A stretch of 64,000 nt of DNA from Pseudomonas gregormendelii (GCF_017114825.1 NZ_JADEVO010000003.1:1-64000); one strand, 5' to 3'. Shown: positions 46,590-54,477, counted from the stretch's first letter. The notes: a model not told the origin generated them from the sequence alone. Made by a program: numbers and translations.

Positions 46590-47303
46590 ATGGAAAAACG
46601 TGAAGAACTCTACCGCGGCAAAGCCAAATCGGTTTTCAAGACCGACGACGCTGACCGCTTGATCCTGCTGTTTCGTAACGACACTTCGGCGTTCGACGGC
46701 AAGCGCATCGAACAGCTCGACCGCAAGGGCATGGTGAACAACAAGTTCAACGCCTTCATCATGCAAAAACTCGAAGCCGCCGGCGTGCCGACCCAGTTCG
46801 ACAAGCTGCTGGGCGACAACGAGTGCCTGGTGAAAAAACTCGACATGATCCCGGTCGAGTGCGTCGTGCGTAACTACGCCGCCGGCAGCCTGGTCAAGCG
46901 CCTGGGCGTCGAAGAGGGCATGAAGCTCAACCCTTACACCTTCGAACTGTTCCTGAAGGACGACGCCAAGGGCGACCCGTTCATCAACGAATCCCACGTG
47001 GTGGCTTTCGGTTGGGGCACCGCCGAGCAACTGGTTCGCATGAAAGAACTGTCGCTCAAGGTCAACGAAGTGCTGAGCAAACTGTTCGACGACGCCGGCC
47101 TGCTGCTGGTCGACTTCAAACTGGAATTCGGCGTATTCAGCGACGGCTCCATCGTCCTGGGCGACGAGTTCAGCCCGGACGGCTGCCGCCTGTGGGACAA
47201 GGCCACCGGCAAGAAAATGGACAAGGACCGCTTCCGCCAGGGCCTCGGTGACGTCATCGAAGCCTACGAAGAAGTCGCCAACCGTCTGGGTGTACCGCTT
47301 TAA
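46590..47303 (+). CDS. purC: SAICAR synthase
   Basis: This 237-residue protein starts [20 protein letters not shown] and carries the ATP-binding and substrate motifs [18 protein letters not shown] and [12 protein letters not shown] typical of PurC. It joins CAIR and aspartate in purine synthesis. It ends the dapA operon. The tRNA-Ser gene follows 83 bp downstream. Confidence 0.97.
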   Translation: MEKREELYRGKAKSVFKTDDADRLILLFRNDTSAFDGKRIEQLDRKGMVNNKFNAFIMQKLEAAGVPTQFDKLLGDNECLVKKLDMIPVECVVRNYAAGSLVKRLGVEEGMKLNPYTFELFLKDDAKGDPFINESHVVAFGWGTAEQLVRMKELSLKVNEVLSKLFDDAGLLLVDFKLEFGVFSDGSIVLGDEFSPDGCRLWDKATGKKMDKDRFRQGLGDVIEAYEEVANRLGVPL

Positions 47304-47386
47304 TCGACGCAAGCATCTGATACCACAGAAATATTTCGCTTAGGGGCTTCGCATCCGGCGAAAGTGTTGTTATGATGCGCGCCGTT

Positions 47387-47476
47387 GGAGAGATGCCAGA
47401 GTGGCCGAATGGGACGGATTCGAAATCCGTTGTACCTTCACCGGTACCTAGGGTTCGAATCCCTATCTCTCCGCCA
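47387..47476 (+). tRNA. tRNA-Ser (anticodon CGA)
   Basis: The 90-nt gene includes an encoded CCA. The acceptor GGAGAGA pairs with TCTCTCC, the anticodon loop TTCGAAA gives CGA for UCG codons, and a long variable arm (class II) is present. The last 17 bases double as the left attachment site of the integrative element, so the tRNA stays intact after insertion. Confidence 0.96.
47460..47476 (+). other. attL core (17 bp)
   Basis: TCCCTATCTCTCCGCCA, the tRNA-Ser 3' end, is repeated exactly at 59541-59557. Similarity continues further: both copies are followed by an ACATAGAAAA run and a GCCCC-type terminator, so the recombined identity block may be longer. Confidence 0.9.
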
Positions 47477-47483
47477 TACATAG

Positions 47484-47517
47484 AAAAGCCCCATAGATCA
47501 AGGTCTTGGGGCTTTTT
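47484..47517 (+). terminator. Terminator of tRNA-Ser
   Basis: AAAAGCCCCA and TGGGGCTTTT flank a 13-base loop, followed by T residues. A closely similar terminator follows attR at 59566. Confidence 0.88.
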
Positions 47518-47528
47518 GCATTCTGGGA

Positions 47529-47554
47529 TTCTACGTAACTATTCTACGTAAAAT
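47529..47554 (+). repeat. Left arm-type site: 26-bp repeat with two TTCTACGTA copies
   Basis: The same 26 bases occur at 59458-59483 in the same orientation. Each contains TTCTACGTA twice, 13 bp apart. Lying 52 bp inside attL, it has the placement and structure of integrase arm-binding sites. Confidence 0.8.
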
Positions 47555-47750
47555 TCTTGTCGATACGGCCTCGCATAACGCTTTCTCAGCTCTCCTTGTT
47601 CGCCTGCATGGCCTTCCCCTTGGTCACGCACCTAAAGCTCTTAATGGCTTCTGTAGGGTGCCTAGCGTTGAATTGGTGGAAGGGGAGATGTTGCCAGTGA
47701 TCGACACGCCAAAGGGTATCGCACAGCTCATCGCCAACCTTGAGAAGTGA
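47551..47750 (+). pseudogene. Start-less open frame, possible gene remnant
   Basis: A frame open from the left arm site to a TGA at 47748 reads KILVDTASHNAFSALLVRLH and continues through VELVEGEMLPVIDTPK to IANLEK. The codon choice looks coding, but there is no ATG and only a GTG and an ATG near the 3' end. It is probably the 3' end of a gene cut off by rearrangement. I do not recognise the family. Confidence 0.35.
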
Positions 47751-47790
47751 CACACCACACCACTCGCGACCTTCGTCGTCTATTCCATAT

Positions 47791-47875
47791 GCGACAGTTC
47801 ATGTCTTAAACGCGACAAAGGATGAAAGGTAGTTGACCGTGTGTCGTATATGTGTTGACAGGTGTGAATTGTCGT
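47791..47875. promoter_or_regulatory. Cluster of GCGACA / TGTCGT half-sites
   Basis: GCGACA occurs at 47791 and 47812, and TGTCGT at 47842 and 47870, the last inside the spacer of the sigma-70 promoter. The pairs face each other. This could be an operator array for the element's repressor. Confidence 0.4.
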
Positions 47876-47883
47876 GGTATCCT
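47855..47883 (+). promoter_or_regulatory. Sigma-70 promoter
   Basis: TTGACA at 47855-47860, a 17-base spacer and TATCCT at 47878-47883. It points rightward into a stretch that has no convincing protein and ends at a terminator at 48273. Confidence 0.7.
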
Positions 47884-47889
47884 TAGCAT

Positions 47890-48299
47890 GAGTAGAAGAA
47901 GTTTTTATTGATGATGAGTGAAACGCTTGTTTGAAATTAAATACAGGCAAGTAACGTGCCAGCTATTGACTTTGGCCAAAAACGTGTTATAGTGGAGCAC
48001 ATAGATAGAGATTTAATTCTTCTTTCCGCGACACCCCCTCCGATACATCCGCAACACAATCAAATTCTGAATCATCAAGACCGAGCCGGGTTTCCGCGTT
48101 CAGTTTCGTTGTGGCTAAGGGTTTTACCCTCATCAGCGCTCGCAAGTGCAACGGCCAATACTTGTAGACCGGGGTTGGTTACCCCCTCAATCGCTGACAG
48201 GGCGGTTCGGTCGAACTCTGTCAACTAATTCGCAATACAACTCATGTAACTTAGAGTGACTCGTGCATTCAATAGCCGGACAAGTTCCGGCTAATTTTT
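47890..48299 (+). ncRNA. Candidate structured transcript, about 400 nt
   Basis: The stretch lies between a good promoter and a terminator. It contains short hairpins such as GGGGTTGGTTACCCC (about 48174) and GACAG paired with CTGTC (about 48196-48222). A 90-codon frame (47956-48228, GTG start) exists but its second half (SLWLRVLPSSALASATANTC) does not look like a protein, so an RNA is favoured. A small regulatory RNA or an antitermination leader for the operon are both possible. Confidence 0.35.
48273..48299 (+). terminator. Rho-independent terminator before the tape-measure operon
   Basis: TAGCCGGA, loop CAAGT, TCCGGCTA and ATTTTT. It lies 78 bp upstream of the operon's first gene, so either a second promoter follows or the transcript is attenuated. 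Confidence 0.85.
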
Positions 48300-48376
48300 G
48301 CATAAAATCCTATCTGTGACCTGCAACTAATCCCCAACACAACTGTGACAACTTCAATTCAGGAGGTGGCCCCCCT

Positions 48377-49084
48377 ATGGCCCTAGTATTCCAACACTGT
48401 GAAACGTGTGGCACCCGCTACGCCAGTCGAACAGTACGTTCTAAACATTGTTCTCAAGCATGCCGTCAGCGCGCCTGTAGAGCAGCCAAGCAAGTAAACG
48501 CAGTACCAGTAACACCGGCAACACCACAACTAACTAAAAATGAAGGAAGCAACACCATGAGTAAACAAACACCTGAAACACCAAAACAATCCCAACTTTT
48601 CCAGCCAGATCCAGAGCATCTAAAAATGCTCCAAGACTTCGCCGTTGAACGCTATAAGCAAGACATTCAGTGCGATATTGAAGGTCGTGAATGTATCGGC
48701 GCTCTTGAGCAATTCGACATTGAGCATTTGCACTGCGCCTTGGACAAGTATCACGAACTCGTTTCAGCTGGCTACACTCCGAGCGATAAATACTTACCGG
48801 TGTCCGTGCCGGGGCCATTCGCTTTAATCATCATGTATTTGCTAAAGCCTGAGGAAGTGCAAGAGGCTGAGATTTCCGCGATCAGAGCTAACATCGAAGC
48901 TGCATACTTAGAGCAATTATCCACAGATAAAAATCTCGCCATCGAAAAAGAAATCGAGTCTCAACTTGCCTCCGAACGTCGCAAGGTTCAACAAGCCAAG
49001 CTTGAATCCGAAGCTAAGGCTGAACAAGCAATGAGAGATCGTGTTCGTGCCGAAGTGCTGGCTGCTTTGGGAGGTGGTCAATGA
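48377..49084 (+). CDS. Zinc-motif protein with coiled-coil tail, first gene of the tape-measure operon
   Basis: This is a 235-residue protein of no family I recognise. Residues 8-29 hold a C-x2-C-x13-C-x3-C motif (CETC, CSQAC), a treble-clef-like zinc site. Residues 80-160 are helical, and residues 165-225 form a charged coiled coil (EKEIESQLASERRKVQQAKL). A perfect AGGAGGTGG site is upstream of the ATG. An internal ATG at 48557 could give a shorter form without the zinc motif. It overlaps the next gene by ATGA. It shares its zinc motif with two later genes. Confidence 0.72.
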   Translation: MALVFQHCETCGTRYASRTVRSKHCSQACRQRACRAAKQVNAVPVTPATPQLTKNEGSNTMSKQTPETPKQSQLFQPDPEHLKMLQDFAVERYKQDIQCDIEGRECIGALEQFDIEHLHCALDKYHELVSAGYTPSDKYLPVSVPGPFALIIMYLLKPEEVQEAEISAIRANIEAAYLEQLSTDKNLAIEKEIESQLASERRKVQQAKLESEAKAEQAMRDRVRAEVLAALGGGQ

Positions 49085-49299
49085 CAGACTCTCGTGATGT
49101 TCTTGAATATTTAGAAAATGAACTAAAGCGTCGTTATAACGCAGCGCAGGAGTTGTACGAAGCAGGCGGTAGCGACGTACTTTCAGACGCTTGCCTAGAA
49201 AAACATCGTCTTTTCGGCCTAATCTTGGACCACGCTGCCAAGTGTGCTGTTCTCATGCGAGATTTGGAAATCGCATTGGGACTTGGGGCTCCTGAATGA
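49081..49299 (+). CDS. Small helical protein
   Basis: This 72-residue, mostly helical, mildly acidic protein (YLENELKRRYNAAQELYEAG) has no recognisable family. It overlaps both neighbours by 4 bp (ATGA), so translation is coupled along the operon. Its place upstream of a tape-measure gene suggests a tail-assembly or regulatory role; this is inference from position only. Confidence 0.6.
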   Translation: MTDSRDVLEYLENELKRRYNAAQELYEAGGSDVLSDACLEKHRLFGLILDHAAKCAVLMRDLEIALGLGAPE

Positions 49300-49490
49300 A
49301 ACGCAAATTAACCCTGCACAAAACATCAGAGACAACATTGCTCACCGAGTCAGAACTAAACCAGATGCTCGATGAGTTTCTTGCTGGTCAACTTACCGTA
49401 CAAGCACAATCAAATGAACAGGGTGGAGACCGAGTTAGTCTCCGTCTTGCACTTGAACAACACGAACGAGGAACAACAAATGACCAATAA
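49296..49490 (+). CDS. Small protein before the chaperone-like gene
   Basis: This 64-residue protein has a basic N-terminus (MKRKLTLHKT) and a short helix (ESELNQMLDEFLAGQL). It overlaps the previous gene by ATGA and the next by 11 bp in the +1 frame. Lambda-like phages make tape-measure chaperones from two overlapping frames here, but no slippery site is evident, and the next gene has its own ATG and binding site. Confidence 0.55.
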   Translation: MKRKLTLHKTSETTLLTESELNQMLDEFLAGQLTVQAQSNEQGGDRVSLRLALEQHERGTTNDQ

Positions 49491-49740
49491 GATCGATCCA
49501 AGCACACTGTCAGGCACAGAGTTACTACTTCGTCAAACTCACTGTCCAGATACACTTGCCACAAGCTCTCCAGAGGCCATTACAGAGGCTGTAACTAAGG
49601 AGGCGCTACCAGAAGATGAAGAAGCTCCCGAAGAGGCTGTAATCGCATTTAAAGCAGCTCTGGAACTACTTGCAGCAAGAGAGCGAGCCACTCAGTTAGT
49701 TGCACTCGCTAAACAAGCTCAGAAGAACAAAGGAAAATAA
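49480..49740 (+). CDS. Acidic helical protein, possible tape-measure chaperone
   Basis: This 86-residue protein has an acidic central run (EALPEDEEAPEEAV) and an Ala/Leu-rich helix (IAFKAALELLAARERATQLV) with a Lys-rich tail. Small acidic helical proteins just before the tape measure are commonly tail-assembly chaperones, so that role is inferred. The ATG at 49480 follows CGAGGAACAACAA. It ends in TAATGG, sharing one base with the next start. Confidence 0.5.
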   Translation: MTNKIDPSTLSGTELLLRQTHCPDTLATSSPEAITEAVTKEALPEDEEAPEEAVIAFKAALELLAARERATQLVALAKQAQKNKGK

Positions 49741-50105
49741 TGGAACAACTTGTTACACAGGAACAAACTCTGAATAAAGAGTCGATTGAATACTACACCG
49801 TTTACCGCGTTGCACACCCCGCAAGCGTTTCATCCTTCCTTGGTCTTGCCCACGCCTATGTACAGCGCCGTAGTGGAGCCAACTTTGCCCACCATTGGTT
49901 CGTTGTTAGTGCCAGTGCAACGGTTATTGCTGTAAGTGGTAGTCGCAACGCTCTTACTCTTTTTGCCGAATACATCAACTCCCACGTTCGCTACTTGTCT
50001 GGGTTTGAAGTTGTATATCACGGGTGGGGTCTTAAAAAGTTTAATACTGTTGTGGATGATCTTTATGCTCGCCGTTTGAGTCTTCGTGAAGGAGTTAGTC
50101 GATGA
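49740..50105 (+). CDS. Unknown protein immediately before the tape measure
   Basis: This 121-residue protein has alternating hydrophobic strands (HHWFVVSASATVIAVSGS, about 58-75) and aromatic residues (YHGWGLKKF). I do not recognise a family. It starts on the last base of the preceding stop codon and overlaps the tape-measure gene by ATGA, so it is made in step with it. It could be a tail-associated or assembly protein. Confidence 0.6.
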   Translation: MEQLVTQEQTLNKESIEYYTVYRVAHPASVSSFLGLAHAYVQRRSGANFAHHWFVVSASATVIAVSGSRNALTLFAEYINSHVRYLSGFEVVYHGWGLKKFNTVVDDLYARRLSLREGVSR

Positions 50106-52303
50106 GTCCAGAAATCATTGCAAAACTAGTTGGTCTCTTAGAGTTCAAGGTTGATCTTTCTGGTCTGCAACGCTTCGAGCGTGGACTAACTCAGGCTCGC
50201 CAAAAGATGATGTCTCTAAGTCGTGAGGCTGATGCTCTGCAAGCGAAGCTTGGCAAGAAGTTTGGAATTAAACTTGATACCGCTGGACGGGATAAACTGG
50301 ACAAGTCTGTACGTGCAAGTTTGGATCGAGAGTTGAAACTTGAACAAGGTTTGCAACGCACCAAGCGAGCAACATTCGCTGCTGAGCTGGCTGGAATGAA
50401 ACTCACCAGTGCGGGCAACAAGGAAAACGCTGCACTACAGAACCAAGCGACCCGTGAGAAAATTGCACAGGCCGTACTCGACTCTAAGAGTGCCAAGGCT
50501 GCCCAAGAGCGTCTAAAAATAGCTGGCCTTGAGAGCAAACAAGCTCAAACTCTGGAAGCTCACAAACTACGCCAACAGCGTGTGCAAGCTGTACTCGCTA
50601 CCCAACAACAGCGCACCGTTTTATTGCAACAGAGACAACACGCTGGTATGACTGCCATGCAGCGTGCAGAGTTTGCTTTGCAACAGTCTCGTGTACGTGC
50701 CCAGAGAGCTACAGAACGTTTTCAGGCTACACAACTGGCCCAGAAGGTGCGTGCAGACCGCCAGACCACACGCACCCAGCAACAGACCGAGAAACACGGT
50801 TGGGCTACACAAAGACAGGCTGCATGGGCGGCTAAACAGGCCGAGCCTAAGGCCCCTGCAACGTTTATGGGGCTTGGTACAGCGGGCTTGGCCGTTGGTG
50901 GCGTAGCCGCTGGTTTCGCTGCTGTAGTTGCCGCTGTAGGTGCTCTGAGTGATCGTCTAACAAAGACACAGAGTCGAGTGTCTGACTCCCAGTCTTGGGC
51001 GAATACAGTTGAACAAGCCGCTGGCAAGAATCCACTAAACAAGGATTTTGCCCGGTCTGAGTTTCTTCGTATTTCTGAGAAGTACGGCACAAGCGTTGAT
51101 CTTGATGCGGCGAAAGAATACAGAACTTTCTTACTGCATCAAATGGCTACCGGTAAATCAATTAGCAAAGCCACTCAGATGTACGAAACGCAGATGTCGG
51201 CATTCCGTGGCGCTGGTATGTCGAAGACTGAAATGCAACGTGCCAACATCCAACTTACGCAAGTAAGGGCCAAGGGCAAAGGCGACACAGAGGACGTTAA
51301 CACGTTCTCAGAAGCCGCACCGCTGCTAGTTGATCCAATCAAACAAGCTTGGGCAGAGCGTAACAAACACAAACTTGATGCCAATCTTGAAAAAGACTTT
51401 CGTGCTAGTTTCAAAGTGGGAAATCTGAAAGCTGTAGACTTCGAAAGAGGGCTTGAGATTTTCAATCAGCAAAACCAGCCAGCAATTGCAAAACAGTCTG
51501 CATCGATTGATAGCAACCAAACCCGTCTTGAGAATGCCCAGTTGCTGCAACAACTTGGATTAGATCAAAGTCCAGAGTTGATTGGTGTAATCAACGACCG
51601 TATCAAATCGGAAATTGAACTAACCGAAGCGATGAAGCCTTTGAAAGAAGCTGCACTATCTGCTGACATCGCACTAAACAAGATGGCTGCTTCATTCTTT
51701 AGATTTGCATTCGGTAAAGATGACACGCCTCAAGAGACAGCGAAGAAAGTTGATGTATTCTCACCGGATCAGCCCGCTATTGACCCGAGTGTGATGGGTG
51801 GTGGTCCTAAGCCGAACACCGGTGAGAAAGTGAAAGATCCAATTAGCATGCTATACCGCTGGCTCACCAATACGCCGGATTATTCAGAGGGCGAGGCTAA
51901 TAAAATGGAAGCTCTCCGCATGAATACTTTGGGCATGCAATTTCCAAAGTTGGATTTAAGTAAGTTGACCATCGAACAGCCAAACGTTGCCGACGGTGAG
52001 TATCGCCCATTCCGTCTACCGCCGCCAGTTACAGCAGCCGACATCATGCAGGATGCCACTCAACAACAACTCCAAAAACAACCAACTTGGCCGGGTTCGC
52101 TTCCTGCGAATGAACTTGAGAATTACGGTTCGCCAGCTGGCTCTAAGGTTGAGTCGTCAGTGCACAATGAAACGCACAACGATATCACCGTTAACATCCA
52201 AGCTCCTGTTGGATCTGATGAGCAGGTGATTGGACGTGTTGTGCGCGATGAACTTGGCAAAGCTTTGCAATCAGCCCGTAGCGGTCAAACGGAGGTTGAA
52301 TAA
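50102..52303 (+). CDS. Phage tail tape-measure protein
   Basis: This 733-residue protein has the tape-measure layout: a long charged coiled coil (about 10-250, rich in Gln, Arg, Lys and Ala), a Gly/Ala/Val hydrophobic segment at 253-285 (GLGTAGLAVGGVAAGFAAVV), more helix, then a Pro-rich linker and a C-terminal HNDITVNIQAPVGSDEQVIG with DELGKAL that is typical of tape-measure ends. In phages the protein sets tail length at about 0.15 nm per residue, which would give about 110 nm here. It is intact, though no other tail gene is present on the element. Confidence 0.8.
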   Translation: MSPEIIAKLVGLLEFKVDLSGLQRFERGLTQARQKMMSLSREADALQAKLGKKFGIKLDTAGRDKLDKSVRASLDRELKLEQGLQRTKRATFAAELAGMKLTSAGNKENAALQNQATREKIAQAVLDSKSAKAAQERLKIAGLESKQAQTLEAHKLRQQRVQAVLATQQQRTVLLQQRQHAGMTAMQRAEFALQQSRVRAQRATERFQATQLAQKVRADRQTTRTQQQTEKHGWATQRQAAWAAKQAEPKAPATFMGLGTAGLAVGGVAAGFAAVVAAVGALSDRLTKTQSRVSDSQSWANTVEQAAGKNPLNKDFARSEFLRISEKYGTSVDLDAAKEYRTFLLHQMATGKSISKATQMYETQMSAFRGAGMSKTEMQRANIQLTQVRAKGKGDTEDVNTFSEAAPLLVDPIKQAWAERNKHKLDANLEKDFRASFKVGNLKAVDFERGLEIFNQQNQPAIAKQSASIDSNQTRLENAQLLQQLGLDQSPELIGVINDRIKSEIELTEAMKPLKEAALSADIALNKMAASFFRFAFGKDDTPQETAKKVDVFSPDQPAIDPSVMGGGPKPNTGEKVKDPISMLYRWLTNTPDYSEGEANKMEALRMNTLGMQFPKLDLSKLTIEQPNVADGEYRPFRLPPPVTAADIMQDATQQQLQKQPTWPGSLPANELENYGSPAGSKVESSVHNETHNDITVNIQAPVGSDEQVIGRVVRDELGKALQSARSGQTEVE

Positions 52304-52582
52304 ATGAACGGCACTATCAGGGCGATCTTGGCTGGTGCATTTTTACAGATACTGGTGGGCTCAGGGCTCACCTTTTATCTCTTCGATCACACTACTGATA
52401 TGGCGCTACGTTACGCCCAAATGGCCGAGCGGAACGCTGAGAGTTACACCGACGCAGCAATACAGCTCCATTACAACAGGATGCAAATCCAGTTTTCAGA
52501 AGAGCGTGAATCTATGCGCGCCTATGTGCAAAAGACCATTGATTTGAAAATTAGCCAGGTGAGAAAACCACTAACGCCTTAG
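52304..52582 (+). CDS. Small membrane protein after the tape measure
   Basis: This 92-residue protein has one membrane helix at about 5-25 (RAILAGAFLQILVGSGLTFY) and a helical, charged outer part. It starts one base after the tape-measure stop. A spanin- or holin-like or anchoring role is possible, but the second helix of a typical class II holin is absent. Family not recognised. Confidence 0.6.
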   Translation: MNGTIRAILAGAFLQILVGSGLTFYLFDHTTDMALRYAQMAERNAESYTDAAIQLHYNRMQIQFSEERESMRAYVQKTIDLKISQVRKPLTP

Positions 52583-52709
52583 TACTGGAATCTGCAAGAT
52601 TCAATACGCCCCCCAAGGCTCTACATCAATACTCTTAACCCCATTTTAGTGGACATCTAACGGTGTGCGTGAGCACACAATTCCATCCCATTCAACAGGA
52701 GGCACCAGT

Positions 52710-52892
52710 ATGCCAACACCATACGAATTCAAATCATCAGGGGCAGCGCTCACCGCTGCCATGAGCCTGATAGGAAACACACGTAAGAAGTTCACCATCC
52801 GACGAATTACTAACCAGCTTGGTTTCACCCGTTGGGTAGTAACCCACCCGGACGGTAGTCCAGCCATTCCATATGAGGTGCTAATCGCATGA
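52710..52892 (+). CDS. Small protein of unknown function
   Basis: This is a 60-residue, basic protein (KKFTIRRITNQLGFTRWVV) with two Pro-rich turns. The ATG follows an excellent ACAGGAGGCACC site. Its stop overlaps the next gene's ATG (ATGA). It begins a second operon, 52710-54257, with the zinc-motif and HNH-like genes. A GTGTGC/GCACAC hairpin lies just upstream at 52663-52678. Confidence 0.6.
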   Translation: MPTPYEFKSSGAALTAAMSLIGNTRKKFTIRRITNQLGFTRWVVTHPDGSPAIPYEVLIA

Positions 52893-53071
52893 AGACTTTC
52901 ACTTGCAGACATTGTAATGCCAAGTTCACCACAGACAAGTTCAAACCCTTCTGTTCCGCCGTATGCAGAATCGAAGCCACCGCCCTTAATCCAGCCAATA
53001 AACGAACAAACCAATCTAGCCCAGTGGGAGACACACCAGATGACAACAGCAACACCAACAAAGACCAATAA
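52889..53071 (+). CDS. Small zinc-motif protein
   Basis: This 60-residue protein has a C-x2-C-x12-C-x3-C motif at residues 6-26 (CRHC, CSAVC) and a disordered, Asn/Asp-rich tail (DTPDDNSNTNKDQ). It overlaps both neighbours. The motif aligns with those of the 48377 and 53040 genes, so it may be a stand-alone copy of the same nucleic-acid-binding unit. Confidence 0.65.
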   Translation: MKTFTCRHCNAKFTTDKFKPFCSAVCRIEATALNPANKRTNQSSPVGDTPDDNSNTNKDQ

Positions 53072-54257
53072 AAGCACTAAGGCTACACACCGCCCAACAT
53101 GCAAACATTGCAAGGCTCGTTTCAGAACTACAAGCGCTGTTAAAGTCTACTGCACCACACAGTGCCAGAAAGAAGCTACACAAAAGAAGCGCCGAGTCTC
53201 CCGTATTGACCGTGCCACTAACAGCGCCTTTTTCTATCACTTGGCCTATGAGTGTGAACGTGCTGGAACCCTACAAATCTTGAGCTTCCATTCTGTTGAG
53301 TCGCTGGTAGCGCTGTACGAAGTCTACAAGCTCAAGCTAAAGGCCAACAAATACGGCACCACCAAGGATTATGAGATCAGCCACATTTGCCCTGTGAGAA
53401 GGGACAGCGACTCTATCGGCCTATACCACGCTGAAAACTTGGTCGTAGTGCCAACTAAGCTTAATCGTCAGCACGGCACTCAACATTTCGGCCATGGACT
53501 GAGTATCGCCTACAGCGCCCTACAACCAAAACACATGGTGGAGAAGGGTGCTTCTCGTAAGGACACCGTTGCACGAATCATCAAGTATCTGGGTGAAAAC
53601 TTAGTAACCGAAGTTGTACGCGCTGCCAAGATCCAAACAACCCAGCGCCACAAGTTGATGGGTTGGCTACATGACCACCTTGACCCAACATTGCCAGAAC
53701 AACGCACCCACCTGGATAATCTCGATGAGATGTCCACCATCGCGCTGTCAGCTCTCAAGCTCAAAATTGAAGGAAAGGAGGGGAGTGGATTCACCATCAA
53801 GACCACCATCCTCACGCCATCCGCTGTATTTGTGCAGGAACTTGAACGCCACTCTACACACCGCCCTGAGTTGATCGAAGTGCTGGATGTGCTGTGTAAG
53901 CGTGTAGCCCCTTTCACCGCGTTTCATCAGAGCAGAACCACCCTCAGCGAAGACGAGCAGCAGGCAGTTTTCAATGTGCTCCACGGCGCATCGGTGGAAT
54001 CTATCCGCTACGTGCTAACCGACTACATTCAACGCATCATCAGTGCCAAGGATCACGCTGACCCTCTCACCGGGGCAGAGCAACGTATCCCGCCATGCAC
54101 GCCCATCCGTTTCAATGTGCAGCGCCCCACCAAGGTGTTGGTGGCATTCAAGGATTTCGCCGCTGAGCTGGATGCCTACGATACACAGAACATCGTGCCA
54201 GTGTTATTCCCGGTGCATACGCTGGCGTATGAGTTCGATCCCGTCCCATGGGGGTGA
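53040..54257 (+). CDS. HNH-like nuclease with N-terminal zinc motif
   Basis: This is a 405-residue protein. Residues 21-42 carry C-x2-C-x13-C-x3-C (CKHC, CTTQC). Residues 112-146 resemble an HNH nuclease core: His115 in EISHICPV, Asn133 in ENLVVVP and Asn142/His145 in LNRQHG. The rest is helical with no family I recognise. An HNH nuclease on a satellite could cut helper DNA or assist packaging; that is inference. The ATG at 53040 overlaps the previous gene by 32 bp in another frame, so an earlier start is less likely. Confidence 0.62.
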   Translation: MTTATPTKTNKSTKATHRPTCKHCKARFRTTSAVKVYCTTQCQKEATQKKRRVSRIDRATNSAFFYHLAYECERAGTLQILSFHSVESLVALYEVYKLKLKANKYGTTKDYEISHICPVRRDSDSIGLYHAENLVVVPTKLNRQHGTQHFGHGLSIAYSALQPKHMVEKGASRKDTVARIIKYLGENLVTEVVRAAKIQTTQRHKLMGWLHDHLDPTLPEQRTHLDNLDEMSTIALSALKLKIEGKEGSGFTIKTTILTPSAVFVQELERHSTHRPELIEVLDVLCKRVAPFTAFHQSRTTLSEDEQQAVFNVLHGASVESIRYVLTDYIQRIISAKDHADPLTGAEQRIPPCTPIRFNVQRPTKVLVAFKDFAAELDAYDTQNIVPVLFPVHTLAYEFDPVPWG

Positions 54258-54270
54258 CTGTATGGGACGG

Positions 54271-54477
54271 CTACTTCTTTCGAAACGCAGATGTTATCTG
54301 TTCAAGCTCAGCCCAAGGTTGCGCTCCTTGTCCGGCGTAGCCACACCCAGCATGATGCTGGAACACCAGTTGCTTGTCTGACTCAGCCTGTTCCGCGTTG
54401 CACGTCTTGCAGGTGATAACGCCGGGTGACAGCCGCCACCGCGTGCTCCATAAAATCAAATCGTCGTTGGGTGACAT
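54271..54477 (-). CDS. Small zinc-binding-type protein
   Basis: This 68-residue protein has a CKTC pair and a distal HHAGC that could form a zinc site, then an AELEQIT helix. Similar short proteins occur in Pseudomonas prophages and islands. It is the downstream member of a leftward group of short genes. The ATG at 54477 is preceded by AGGATT; a TTG start three codons upstream is less likely. Confidence 0.5.
   Translation of the reverse strand: MSPNDDLILWSTRWRLSPGVITCKTCNAEQAESDKQLVFQHHAGCGYAGQGAQPWAELEQITSAFRKK

Noticed and set aside
47956..48228. 90-codon ORF at the element's left side as a gene
   Set aside because: Only a GTG start with a weak site, and the second half lacks protein character; kept only as part of the candidate transcript.
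49296..49740. Programmed frameshift joining the two small frames before the tape measure (lambda G/GT style)
   Set aside because: The shift needed is +1 (or -2) and no slippery heptamer is evident; the second frame has its own ATG and binding site.
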